DNA from: Larix sibirica
Lineage: Eukaryota > Streptophyta > Pinopsida > Pinales > Pinaceae
Length of the DNA stretch: 14,815 bases
Assembly: GCA_004151065.3 (NCBI GenBank)
Contig: NWUY0300044011.1
Location: 2,205 to 17,019 of the forward strand
Direction: 5' to 3'
The translations under genes were made by a program, and so were the position numbers. Below the pieces are notes generated by a model. The model saw nothing but the letters and a program-made list of their open reading frames with translations, did no database searches and was not told where the DNA came from. This document shows positions 1 through 7,687 of the stretch, piece by piece (position 1 is the stretch's first letter; every line of letters starts with the position of its first letter).

Positions 1-1124
1 ATCCACAACCATTTTCTGCTAAAGTTGATATATAGAATTCATTATCATATGCTCTATATTGATGGACTGTTCATACCTTCTTCTTTAATCACCAAACAAA
101 AGCTCTTTGATTGTGATCTGTTAGCTATCTTGCCTCTGTGTGGGTTTCTTTGGTAAGCACTGTCATATTTGATCTTATTTGTATGTTTTGTCTCCATTGC
201 CCAATGGATGTCCATTTTGCTTTCAACCAAACAACACTTTAAAAAACCAATTGTCCTACAAGAATCTGACCTCTATGTGTTTTTCATTGCTGAAATATTT
301 TGATTATTTTTAGTCTCTTGCAAGTTTAAGAGAGATCCCTCTCTGATTGTATTGGGTCAGAAATACAGTATGAAGTGGTTATGTGGTTACCCCGAAGTGT
401 CCTTCTCCCACAACCTTGAGTGTCATTTTGGGAGCTAACACCTTGTTATTTTTATATTTATTGTGTTTTATGAGTAATTGGTGATGTGTTCATATGTTAA
501 GTGGTCATTGAGGTCTATATTAAGATACTCTATATTAGAGGATGTGCATTTGTTTTGGCTAGATTATGTGATTTTCATAATAGAAAAGTGTGTGAGTTAT
601 TTTATAAAAAGACATGCATTATTATCCACTCAATCAATGCCATTGGCATGATGAAGTTATAGGTTGACATAATGCATCTACCTTGCATTTAAGTGGGCAT
701 ACATCTACATGTTGTTATATAATGAAGTGGTACCTTATATATATTTTGAATTAAATGATTGTTAAAAAGGATATTTATAATGTGTAGTAACTTGAATGGC
801 TAATGTTAGGTTGAAAGTTGAGTGGTAGAAATATTATGGATTTGGATTAAGCTAGATACATGATCTTGTATGGTAAAATAAAATGATTACATTGAAAAGT
901 AATTATCCATGATGAATCATTAATAAAATCATATAAGTATGGCTTCTAGGTCCAAAGATATTTTGCATAAGGACTTCTATTTACATTATGTTAACTAGTA
1001 TGTTTTGAGGATAACATAATGAATCCCAAACTATTAGAGCATTAAAGGACTAACATGTTCATTGTTGGATGTTCATTGTTGGATGAGTAGAAAGAATAAT
1101 TTTACACCCCATTTCCTCCAAAAT
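1..1124. other. AT-rich intergenic DNA, no gene seen
   Basis: No open frame with recognisable protein similarity appears on either strand. The text is AT-rich with many short A and T runs. A small perfect hairpin (agagag / ctctct, 4-base loop) lies at 329-344. The stretch around 330-440 looks slightly less AT-rich and could be old retroelement debris, but no LTR end or primer site can be shown. Confidence 0.5.
1057..1085. repeat. 14-bp tandem duplication
   Basis: The 14-bp unit gttcattgttggat occurs twice head to tail at 1057-1070 and 1071-1084 with no mismatch. It looks like a recent replication-slippage duplication in non-coding DNA. No function is implied. Confidence 0.9.
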
Positions 1125-1481
1125 CACAGTGAGGATTTCGGATGCGTTACAACAAGATATTAAATTATTACCAACAAGAGAGTAATGCAGGTGAAGCCAA
1201 CGAACTGCATCAGAGTACTGCAATTTCCATTTATGATGGAGAGGTTTCCTCTCAGACTTTTCCGTAAAGTGGATTCCACAGCTTTCGAGGAAATCGTGGC
1301 CTGCCGCTGTAGATTCTTACCATCAGTTTTCCATCAAAACGACAGGATATACTCCATGGCAAACTGTCTGCATCTAAGATATAATTTCAGAGCAAAGATA
1401 GTATTTATATATATAAGTCGTGAAATAATTATACACTGTCTGACATTTGGTCATGTAATAATGAAGAGAATAACGGAATAA
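1125..1481 (+). other. GC-richer island with an unrecognised 98-codon open frame
   Basis: An open frame runs 1185-1481 on the plus strand inside a stretch (about 1125-1385) that is visibly less AT-rich than its surroundings. The product would be about 98 residues, rich in Arg, Phe and Ile, and has no motif I recognise. The last third (after about 1380) falls back into AT-rich sequence, so only the first 65 codons have unusual composition. The minus strand of the same island also has open stretches of 45-50 codons, so coding strand and frame are undecided. It may be a degraded exon fragment captured from a host gene, or chance. No flanking promoter, splice pair or poly(A) signal could be tied to it with confidence. 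Confidence 0.2.
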
Positions 1482-2359
1482 TTGTTTTCCACTGTCCAGA
1501 AGTAGAGTCAAATCTAAGTTAGTACTAATTAACTATTATGATATTATGAATTTTTATTTACAGTTTGAAAATTTAAAATCACAGTGATTCATGATTCATA
1601 ATGTAATAGGTGGAGAGCATAGCAGTAAGTCCTTGTGGGATGTGAGGTGCAAAAGGACAAAGACAGAGTTAGGATGTGAGGTGCAAGAGAATTAGTATAT
1701 GCAACGTATGAAATAACAGTCAATACATTTTTTATTTTACAATAGCAGCACGCCCTAAATAAAGATCTATATGTTCATCCAACCAAGGCTCTTGATACAT
1801 GTTGAAAAATGTGCACTATTTCTTTTTATTACAGTGAGCAATCTCTTGCTCCATGATTAATCCTCTAAGAAATATACTCCTAAAATGTAGGTAATCTCTT
1901 GCTGAAAATGGAACGTAGAAAACATGGATGGTTGAATTAAGCTATTATTAAGGATCTTTCTTTTTTACAGTGATATTTATTTTAATAAAGTTACAATCTT
2001 GACTTATTTTAAAGTTAAAATAAAAAACTTTAAAGTGAAATAGTTTAAATAAAAAATTAAAAAACAATAATAACAATAATAATTAATTTTTAAAATCACA
2101 AACATGTAAATACCAATTTGATGTGTGAAATCCTTTTATTTGTAAAACATAGGTTTAAATATAAAAAAAATAAAATATATACACTTTACACAAAATATAT
2201 ATAACTATTTAAAAAATAATTGTATAATAAAAATATAAACTACATAATAATAATATATCTTAAAATCATTAAATATCTAATAAAAAACCTAATTGAAATT
2301 GATATAAATTAACAAGCCAATTAAAATAAGCAAACAATTTATATGAATATATAGTTACT
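1482..2359. other. AT-rich intergenic DNA, no gene seen
   Basis: No coding similarity was found. From about 1965 to 2330 the sequence is dominated by A and T with repeated ataata and taaaaa runs, resembling plant matrix-attachment or low-complexity spacer DNA. The only structured item is the short direct repeat at 1638-1686, listed separately. Confidence 0.5.
1638..1686. repeat. Spaced 15-bp direct repeat
   Basis: The 15-bp string ggatgtgaggtgcaa occurs exactly at 1638-1652 and 1672-1686, a 34-bp period. The intervening 19 bases are purine-rich and not themselves duplicated. It could be a slippage product or a trace of a small insertion with a duplicated target. Confidence 0.75.
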
Positions 2360-2406
2360 TTCAACAATGTACAATTGTACAATTGTTATGACAACAAATT
2401 GTTGAA
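2360..2406. repeat. Nested palindrome (cruciform-capable)
   Basis: A perfect 16-bp palindrome (acaattgt twice) occupies 2371-2386. It is enclosed by a perfect 9-bp inverted repeat, ttcaacaat at 2360-2368 and attgttgaa at 2398-2406. The surrounding DNA is AT-rich and would melt easily. This may be a remnant of a small inverted-repeat element; no target-site duplication is evident. Confidence 0.7.
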
Positions 2407-2757
2407 TAATTTACATTTTTAATTATGGTATAGAAAAACTAGTATACTTCCTTGAATATCCACAATAATTAAATAACCTCTCAATGTTATTCCATTTACA
2501 ACTAAATTCTCTTTAAGAAAGTCAAGTTTATTAGAAATCTTAACCATTTACAACTAAGTTGTGCATGAATTCATTGCAAATGGTATCCCACTTTAATTGA
2601 TGAATTTCTTGGAAAAATAATTTTAAACATGAAAATAATCATAATTGCATGGATTAATAATAAAACAAGTTAATACATTATCTTTTAATTTTAATTCGGA
2701 TTGATGTCAACTTCCTAAAAAAATTGTCCAAATGTATAGTTATATGTTGTAAATTAA
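2407..2757. other. AT-rich intergenic DNA, no gene seen
   Basis: No open frame of interest, no inverted-repeat pair and no primer-binding site was found here. Composition is AT-rich like the flanks. Confidence 0.5.
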
Positions 2758-2921
2758 ACTAGCAACAACTACAATTTTAAAGTGGTTGGTATAAGTTCAT
2801 CCACTTATATCAACCATGACTACGCATGTATATCAACAATAACTACACATTTAAAAGTGGTTGGTTGATATACGTCGATCCACATATACTAACAAGAGTT
2901 AAAAATGTGGTTATTGCTAGT
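2758..2921. mobile_element. Probable MITE, about 164 bp, with 21-bp terminal inverted repeats
   Basis: The ends at 2758-2778 and 2901-2921 are inverted repeats that match at 18 of 21 positions (outer bases actagcaa and ttgctagt). If the TA at 2760-2761 and the TA at 2918-2919 are taken as a duplicated target, the layout is that of a Stowaway (Tc1/mariner-type) MITE with termini starting GCAA. The interior holds a second inverted pair, atatcaac at 2830-2837 and gttgatat at 2864-2871, and two related copies of an agtggttggt motif (2781 and 2856). The element can therefore fold into nested hairpins. It has no coding capacity. The family name and the exact target duplication remain inferred, since the two bases outside the TA are also complementary. 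Confidence 0.6.
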
Positions 2922-3310
2922 ACACATCAAATGCAAGGAAGTAGTGAATTTATATTTCTTAATATTAAATGTTAATTTGAAATAATAACATAATTATAAC
3001 TTCTTGATTTTTTCACTCCGGAAAAAAAACAAAAAACAACTTGTTATTCCTTAGAATTAAAGTTGAGTCAAAGCATTACATATGTAATCAAAGTAGTGAG
3101 ATCAAAATTGAATGGCCTATGCTACAATCAATAAGCTAGGAGAATAACTCCTTTATTCATACAATTGTCTAAATAAACCCATGATCCATCTTCCAAAGAG
3201 ATCAAAATAGATTGCATTAAATTCAGCAATTCAAAAAATATGACTAGTCTAACATGACTACATTCATGTATTCAAAAGACCACTACACATATAGATTTCC
3301 TTTCATTAAA
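2922..3310. other. AT-rich intergenic DNA, no gene seen
   Basis: Nothing recognisable was found. Scattered short repeats of catg-containing words occur near 3241-3290, without clear periodicity. Confidence 0.45.
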
Positions 3311-3383
3311 ATCATCCATCCATATCTCCAATAACTTTCATGAAAAAATCATCCATCCATATCTCCAATAAGCTTTCATGAAA
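3311..3383. repeat. Two-copy tandem repeat, 37-bp period
   Basis: The unit beginning atcatccatccatatctcc and ending tttcatgaaa occurs at 3311-3345 and 3348-3383. The copies are identical except for one inserted G (ataactttc versus ataagctttc) and a two-base spacer. The bases just before the first copy (tttcattaaa) resemble the unit's end, so the array may once have been longer. Confidence 0.9.
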
Positions 3384-3399
3384 GGATTATAACTAGTAT

Positions 3400-3647
3400 T
3401 ACTCTTATCAAATAATAAGTAGGATGAAATTATAATTTAAAAAATAAAGTAAATATAAATTATAATTAATTAATATTGAATTAAATTAAATTACTTGATA
3501 TTAAATATAATTTAAAAAATTATTTAATTAAATTTGATTTATATTAAATGTAATTTAATAAAATAAAATTATTAAATTAATTTTTATTATATTATATTAA
3601 TTTGATAAAATTAAATTTGTATTTTTATTAAGTAAATTCAGTTTANA
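3400..3647. other. Almost pure A/T stretch, one unresolved base
   Basis: About 240 bases are made almost wholly of A and T, mostly permutations of aatta, taaat and tttaa. No open frame or repeat unit is long enough to classify. The stretch ends at an ambiguous base (N at 3646), which may mark an assembly or base-calling problem in low-complexity DNA. It adjoins the purine tract of the minus-strand LTR element. Confidence 0.6.
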
Positions 3648-3661
3648 CAACTTAATATGAT

Positions 3662-3696
3662 CTCCTGCTCCATCATCTCTTTTTTCTTCTCCCGCC
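3662..3696 (-). promoter_or_regulatory. Possible polypurine tract
   Basis: The minus strand from 3696 to 3662 is nearly all A and G, broken by only a few T and C bases. In an LTR element such a tract primes plus-strand synthesis next to the 3' LTR. Here no matching LTR start follows, so the role is uncertain. Confidence 0.25.
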
Positions 3697-3814
3697 ATAT
3701 GATGTTGCTTGGGATGACGAGAGTGGTTTACCCCAATATCAACTAGTTCGAGACCAAACTCTCGATATCCATGTCTTGGTGGGGACATGCACTTGGAAAC
3801 AACAAGAGCAAATT

Positions 3815-3826
3815 GCTCTAATACCA
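3815..3826 (-). promoter_or_regulatory. Primer-binding site for initiator Met-tRNA
   Basis: The minus strand reads TGGTATTAGAGC, which matches the usual plant LTR-element primer site TGGTATCAGAGC at 11 of 12 bases. It lies just inside the proposed LTR end, as expected for priming of minus-strand DNA synthesis by the tRNA 3' end. Confidence 0.65.
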
Positions 3827-3918
3827 CTAATCTAGATTATTTGGAGAACGAATGAAGGAAACAATATAAAATGGAAATACACACATGAATATTTTGTAGA
3901 AATCATAGTAGTATAGTA

Positions 3919-4121
3919 AAACCCTAATTCTATTGATGAATGGAATAGAAAAACACTGTACATTACAAAGCAATACAAACTAGCTCTAGATGGTGGTAGC
4001 TTATCTTTGAAAAGAGATGTGTCGGCTACACTCATTTGCAAGAACTGAGTTACAATGAGGCCATAAAGGCCTTTTTAACATAGAGAATCAATTAGAAAAC
4101 CCTAAACATACAAAACCCTAA
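3919..4121. promoter_or_regulatory. Three telo-box motifs (AAACCCTAA)
   Basis: The plant telo-box word aaaccctaa occurs exactly at 3919-3927, 4097-4105 and 4113-4121, all within the LTR-like region. Telo-boxes near plant promoters bind Myb-like telobox factors. In this setting they could have been U3 promoter elements of the minus-strand retroelement. Function is inferred from position only. Confidence 0.4.
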
Positions 4122-4362
4122 TCTTGAGAGATGAAACACCAAAAGTTTTGTGGGCCCCGATGTGGTTAGTTGATACGTTAACTTACCGGGGGTGCAACTT
4201 TTGCATACGATCTTCATTTGGGGCACTCGGTACCCCGTCAAAAAGGTCTAACCGAGAAGGACTTCGTGTTTTTGACCTAGACAATGCATTTCGCAATCAC
4301 TTGAGCATTGGCATGCCAAAAAAACATCATTTAGGGCCTCAAAACGACCTTGTAAGATTAGG

Positions 4363-4444
4363 ACCTGAAAAACTGTTAAAAAAACTACCAAGCTAGAAAA
4401 TTGCGTCTTTGAGCTAGAGGAATAGATGGGTGGCCACCAATGTC
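4363..4444. repeat. Direct repeat copy 1
   Basis: This copy aligns with 4724-4802. The best part, gagctagaggaatag followed by a tgggtggccaccaa block at 4411-4440, matches 4768-4797 at 27 of 30 positions. The left half is A-rich and aligns less well, with small gaps. Confidence 0.8.
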
Positions 4445-4723
4445 CATCTGGATCAATCCTACCTCCTTAGGAAGGAATAGTCTCCATTGGGTCAAGATCC
4501 TTCATCAGATGGGGAAACTTATGCTAAATTTGACTCCTGGTGAGCCACTTACATTAATTAAGAAGCTACCCTACTTTGACAACCCAATAGAGTTGAATGT
4601 TCTATTGGCGGTGCCCTTCATCTCTTTGTCCACGATTCGATCCACTGTATCTTGTTCGGGGCAGTTTGGATTGATTTTTGTAGGGGCTAAATGCTTAACC
4701 ACCTCTAAGGTGTCCAAGAGAGG

Positions 4724-4802
4724 TGGAAAANNCCGTAAAAAACTACTATGACGGAAAACTGTGTTTTGAGCCAGTGGAATAGGTGGGTGGCCACCAATGC
4801 CT
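4724..4802. repeat. Direct repeat copy 2, at the Helitron border
   Basis: This is the second copy of the repeat at 4363-4444, offset 357-360 bp. It contains the two N bases at 4731-4732. Its right end (ccaccaatgc at 4791-4800) lies at the point where Helitron protein similarity on the minus strand stops, so it may mark an insertion or a recombination junction. Confidence 0.8.
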
Positions 4803-5085
4803 ATGTATATTAATAAGTGTAAATACCCATAGAGTATGAGGCCTTTTCATATATGAAGCAATGAAGGTTTTTGTTGAAAGGGAGTTGTTGATCTCATGTG
4901 TAACACGACGACAAACACTTTTATTGACATTTAAGGAAATGAACGAATGGCTACATAAGGTAAGGGACATTTTTGCAGCATGTTGCATGTCTCTTATGCT
5001 CCAATGTCCTGGTCAACAACTTTTTATGTCAAGAGATTTTGGATGGTGACACCAACAAGACTGGATAGAGTTGCATTGTGCAATA
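4803..5085 (-). pseudogene. Helitron protein region after the Rep core, degraded and cut off
   Basis: Downstream of the Rep core the minus strand reads LSSLVGVTIQNLL, a stop, then KVVDQDIGA, a stop, and ETCNMLQKCPL. This is the spacer block (VxDRDIGAQE-CH-L-PL) that links Rep and helicase in this Helitron class. A frameshift then leads to SHSFISLNVNKSVCRRV and finally YMKRPHTL. Similarity fades at about 4810-4803. The PIF1 helicase with its Walker motifs should follow but is not present. Confidence 0.65.
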
Positions 5086-5114
5086 TTCTTGTTAGCATCA
5101 AGTGATCGTTTTTT

Positions 5115-5866
5115 TACTTTAACTCTACCTTTGCCAAATATTTTGAAATGCATTCGAGGACAACGTGTCGAGAAAGAATAGGTTGGAAATCAACATTTAC
5201 TCTCCATATTGAACGCATGTCACGGGGTTATGGATGTTCAACCTATCATCATTGTGAGCGGGGATGCCTATTTTCCACCCACGGTAATCAATGAACATAG
5301 AAGATGTTTCACGTTGATCCCATGGAAAGTTATAGCAATAATTGGCAATGGACCTTTTCTTACATATTCATGAATATTTGTGACATTTTGTGTGTCTTTG
5401 AACACAATTAACAAGTTCTACAAATTCTCAATTTGGATAAAATGAAAAAATGCCTATTGTGCCAAGGAGGCATGGATTGTGGACAACTAAATAGTGAACC
5501 ACGGGATATTGTTAATGGGTTCATGCAAGTTTCTTGTAGTAACATATCTATTGAAGAAATATTTTGCATTAGAAACCGTAAACATGTTGTCCCAATCAAG
5601 TGTGTCCATATTAGGGTCATCTTCTAGCCATAAGAATCCATGTATATGCGCAGAACCCCTATGTTGCTATTCATACCCATGGTAAGAAAGAGATGTAGGA
5701 GTAAGTGGCATGGCAGAGAGGGTTATATATTGAAATAAACATATGTGAAATATGGTTTGATTCAAGACCTGCACCAGTAGTTGTTTGTATGTAGGCCTTT
5801 TTGTAGGAACTCTTTAAGGAAGATCATGAACCTTTGGTGCATGTATTGTGATGTAAGATGTGGGTT
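5115..5866 (-). pseudogene. Helitron HUH Rep endonuclease core, degraded
   Basis: The Rep core nicks and joins single-stranded DNA in rolling-circle transposition. On the minus strand, NPHLTSQYMHQRF begins at 5866, followed by NNYWCR. After an extra stretch of about 90 bases comes QHRGSAHIHGFLWLEDD, in which the HIH triplet (codons at 5648-5640) is the metal-binding HUH motif. Further on, AHNDDRLNIHNPV and then, after a frameshift, VDFQPILSRHVV and CISKYLAK (5200-5117) match the segment that carries the catalytic tyrosines. The first tyrosine position appears to be Cys and the second is Tyr. Several stops, including one where a Trp before QHRGS is expected, show that the gene is dead. Confidence 0.8.
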
Positions 5867-5887
5867 AGTGATAATGTTTTGAATTCT

Positions 5888-6400
5888 TCAACGCTGATGC
5901 TCATTGGAATTGGTCAGACAATTTCTAGGCATGACCATGTGCAAATAATTCCATTTGTTTTTTGTTGCACTACGAGTGAATAAAAAGCTCGGGTTTCCTA
6001 GTTGTGTGATCATATTGGAAAACACATCTCTATTTTTGTTCCAAAAAGAATGTGCTCCAAAAAGAGTTGATTCAAATTGCATAACTTGCTCCATAATTCT
6101 AGCATCAGTCAAGTGTTCATGAAGGTCTAAAATGGTGGATGGAAAGGTGTTTGCAATGTTTTTTTTAATAAATACAACTGTGATTGGTTGGTTGTGATGG
6201 TGCATCATAATGTTGTACAAGTAATTGTGAAATATGGGTTGTTGGTTGAATATGTTGTCATGGTATCACATAAGGTGTAAAGCATATTCTTGCATTTGAA
6301 ATTCTTGAATGTGTGGTTGTATGAGCACCGTAAACTTGGTGGGGGAGGCCATAGAAAATATGCCTTTTGTGTTGTATTTGTTTATAGGTCAAAGATAAAT
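5888..6400 (-). pseudogene. Helitron_like_N domain, degraded
   Basis: From about 6385 the minus strand reads TKGIFSMASPTKF, matching the family's entry block (…G.iamafP.lFp). It continues past a stop at about 6270 into a 110-codon open frame at 6220-5888. That frame holds FIKKN, then DVFSNMITQLGNPSFLFTRS and NKWNYLHMVMP. The last two correspond to the block in Helitron proteins where a Gly-x-Pro pair precedes a phenylalanine-rich strand and a conserved Trp. The domain normally lies directly before the Rep nuclease core and helps bind and process DNA ends. No second copy is seen in the window. Confidence 0.75.
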
Positions 6401-6639
6401 AGGGTTCCATTCAATGAAAGTTGTTGAGCTGAAATGTGTGCAGTGCAGGTAAATATGTATTTGTTCAACCTCAAAGTGAATTCGGAAGTGTGGCTATGAA
6501 AGACGATGGTTGTTCGTTGAATAGGTTGGTTGAGTCAATACAATCCTCATATAGTTCGACATGGGGTTCTTGTGGATCATGAGTAGAAGCGATTATATGG
6601 TGAAGTAGGGGAGATACATTAGTAGGATGAATAGGTAAG

Positions 6640-7224
6640 GCAAGTATTATGGATGAGTTAAGTTGGGCATATTTATAAAAGGGATCATTTGCAGTTTTGT
6701 ATTCCAACGTTGCCATAACACACATTCTACTAACAAGGAAATCATAAGCTTTGTGTTCAAAGTTGTGTTGTATGACAACAAGGATGTCTAGGTCGATTAG
6801 AAGGCGAGGAAGGCAAAGGGTGATTACACTTATGTCTTGTAGGAAATTAATAATATGGCCGTTGTATTTTATTTGACCACCATGGGTGTTGGTAACCTGC
6901 AGTACTGGGTTCACGCATGTAATGAACATTTATTCAACCTCAATTAGATTAAGAAGTACAAGTGGCTATGGGCCAAGGTCCGTGTTGTTTGCTAGGGACA
7001 TGCGATGGCATTTCTTTCTGCAACATAGCACAAGAAAGCATAGCTTTGTTGCAATATTTCATTTTCATTTCTAGATATGATTCCTTGAATATAAAACATA
7101 CATGAATGGGTTGTGTTTGATCTATCCTTTCACAAAAGTGATGATGTGCTTGCATGACTGAGGTGTAAGAGTGATTGTAGAGAATGGAAAATGAAGCAGA
7201 TTGGGTCCATGGGTCCCCATTCAC
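6640..7224 (-). pseudogene. Helitron Rep protein, N-terminal Cys region and DUF6570-like domain
   Basis: The region from 7224 down to about 6960 begins with a possible Cys motif (HVC near a later YCN and SC) typical of the N-terminus of these proteins. It then passes through a segment reading LANNTDLGP and LLNLIEVE, and a stop, before MFITCVNPVLQV. The frame from 6929 continues through GGQIKYNGHIINF, LPRLLIDLDILVV and a long helical stretch ending NDPFYKYAQL. These are the conserved blocks of the DUF6570 domain that precedes Helitron_like_N in one class of Helitron proteins, here by memory of the family pattern. A glutamate codon in the block before 6929 appears to have become TAA. At least one frameshift and two stops separate the pieces. 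An acidic, low-complexity linker follows down to 6471. Confidence 0.7.
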
Positions 7225-7225
7225 T

Positions 7226-7300
7226 GGGGGAGGGAAGGCAGGTGAAAGGGAAGGTTAGGAGAGTTTACAAGAATGGGTTGGGGGAGTGAGGGGAGGGTTT
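7226..7300 (+). promoter_or_regulatory. G-rich tract with a canonical G-quadruplex motif (7275-7297)
   Basis: At 7275-7297 four G-runs of 3, 5, 4 and 3 bases are separated by loops of 2, 5 and 1 bases, fitting the G3+N1-7 rule. A weaker G-rich block lies at 7226-7252. A 13-bp direct repeat (gtttacaagaatg) at 7263-7275 and 7297-7309 brackets the main G-run block. The tract sits upstream of the start of the minus-strand Helitron gene. No regulatory role can be shown. Confidence 0.55.
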
Positions 7301-7490
7301 ACAAGAATGCAACTCAACAATATCTCTACCCTTTGGTATGATAATGATCGGCCAATAAGGTGACATTAATGGTGTATCCTAACATGTCTTTCAAGTTGAT
7401 AGTTATAATATAAGGCTTACTTGTGTAACAAAGTCAAATTCTATATGTGACTAGTTTAATAGATGTCATTAATGGATTATTAATAGATGT

Positions 7491-7675
7491 TGTTATAGGA
7501 TGGTTTAGATATTCTTTCAACTCTCTTTGTAATGGGAATAATTTATATCTTCTAACAAATTATGAACTCTGCATATTAGAGTCGTAGCCTATTGTAATAG
7601 TGTATTAGTTATTCATAATATTATGTGTGTTATTATGTAATATATCATGTTTGTGTTCATTAATAATTTCTTATA
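7491..7675 (+). repeat. Probable 5' LTR of the Copia-type element
   Basis: The stretch starts at a TGTTATAGG and ends just before the primer site with tcttata, which resembles the usual ...ACA end with one change. It is AT-rich and contains gtaatgggaataat and similar text seen in short Copia LTRs. The start is chosen only because it begins with TG; no second LTR or target duplication is available to test it. Confidence 0.4.
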
Positions 7676-7687
7676 TGGTATTAGAGT
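7676..7687 (+). promoter_or_regulatory. Primer-binding site for initiator Met-tRNA, two mismatches
   Basis: TGGTATTAGAGT matches TGGTATCAGAGC at 10 of 12 bases, both differences being transitions between C and T. Position between LTR-like DNA and a Copia gag on the same strand supports the call. Confidence 0.6.

Larger units (their letters stand above)
3651..4130 (-). mobile_element. Partial LTR retrotransposon, minus strand (LTR-like DNA, primer site, leader)
   Basis: Read on the minus strand, LTR-like DNA (about 4130 to 3827) is followed by a primer-binding site (3826-3815), about 115 bases of leader and then a purine-rich tract (3696-3662). A TATA-like ttaaaaagg lies at 4078-4070, and the following text has the T-rich, poly(A)-signal-like character of an R/U5 region. 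No gag or pol follows before the A/T-rich stretch, so the element is truncated or is a very small non-coding type such as a TRIM. The outer LTR border is not clear: it could start at the TG at 4080 or further out, and no second LTR copy was found. Open frames of 69 and 76 codons here are not real genes. Confidence 0.45.
4131..4802. other. Unclassified segment bounded by direct repeats
   Basis: This stretch separates the minus-strand LTR relic from the Helitron relic and is less AT-rich than the left part of the window. Open frames on the plus strand (4124-4396 and 4440-4751) have no recognisable motif and are split by the repeated sequence, so I do not call them genes. Two unresolved bases lie at 4731-4732. 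The segment contains two copies of a 70-80 bp sequence 360 bp apart, the second ending where Helitron similarity begins. It may be a small element with direct terminal repeats, or a tandem-repeat pair. Confidence 0.4.
4803..7330 (-). mobile_element. Degraded Helitron (rolling-circle transposon), minus strand, partial
   Basis: The minus strand carries, in the correct order, the N-terminal Cys region, DUF6570-like domain, Helitron_like_N domain and HUH Rep core of a Helitron replication protein, all broken by stops and frameshifts. The PIF1-type helicase that should follow the Rep part is absent: below 4803 the sequence changes to the repeat-bounded segment. Helitron ends (5' TC; 3' hairpin plus CTRR) could not be located. 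The 7225-7330 stretch is G/A-rich on the plus strand and is probably the 5' untranslated part, but this end is a guess. Confidence 0.75.

Noticed and set aside
1320-1395. Splice-like sites (minus-strand GTAAGA near 1310-1320, plus-strand ttcag near 1390)
   Set aside because: Isolated matches to short consensus words without a supported exon on either side.
3362-3650. Possible satellite array in the A/T-rich stretch
   Set aside because: Apart from the 37-bp two-copy unit, the words permute without a steady period.
3597-4041. Two minus-strand open frames (76 and 69 codons)
   Set aside because: They lie over the LTR-like region and retroelement leader, span a base call of N, and show no protein motif.
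4124-4751. Two plus-strand open frames (90 and 103 codons) as genes
   Set aside because: No recognised motif; each overlaps a copy of the direct repeat and the second includes N bases.
4861-5685. Plus-strand open frames opposite the Helitron Rep core
   Set aside because: The minus strand carries clear Rep motifs in the same place, so these are antisense shadows.
5680-5775. A spliceosomal intron in the Helitron Rep gene
   Set aside because: The extra stretch begins with GT but I find no AG at the point where Rep similarity resumes.
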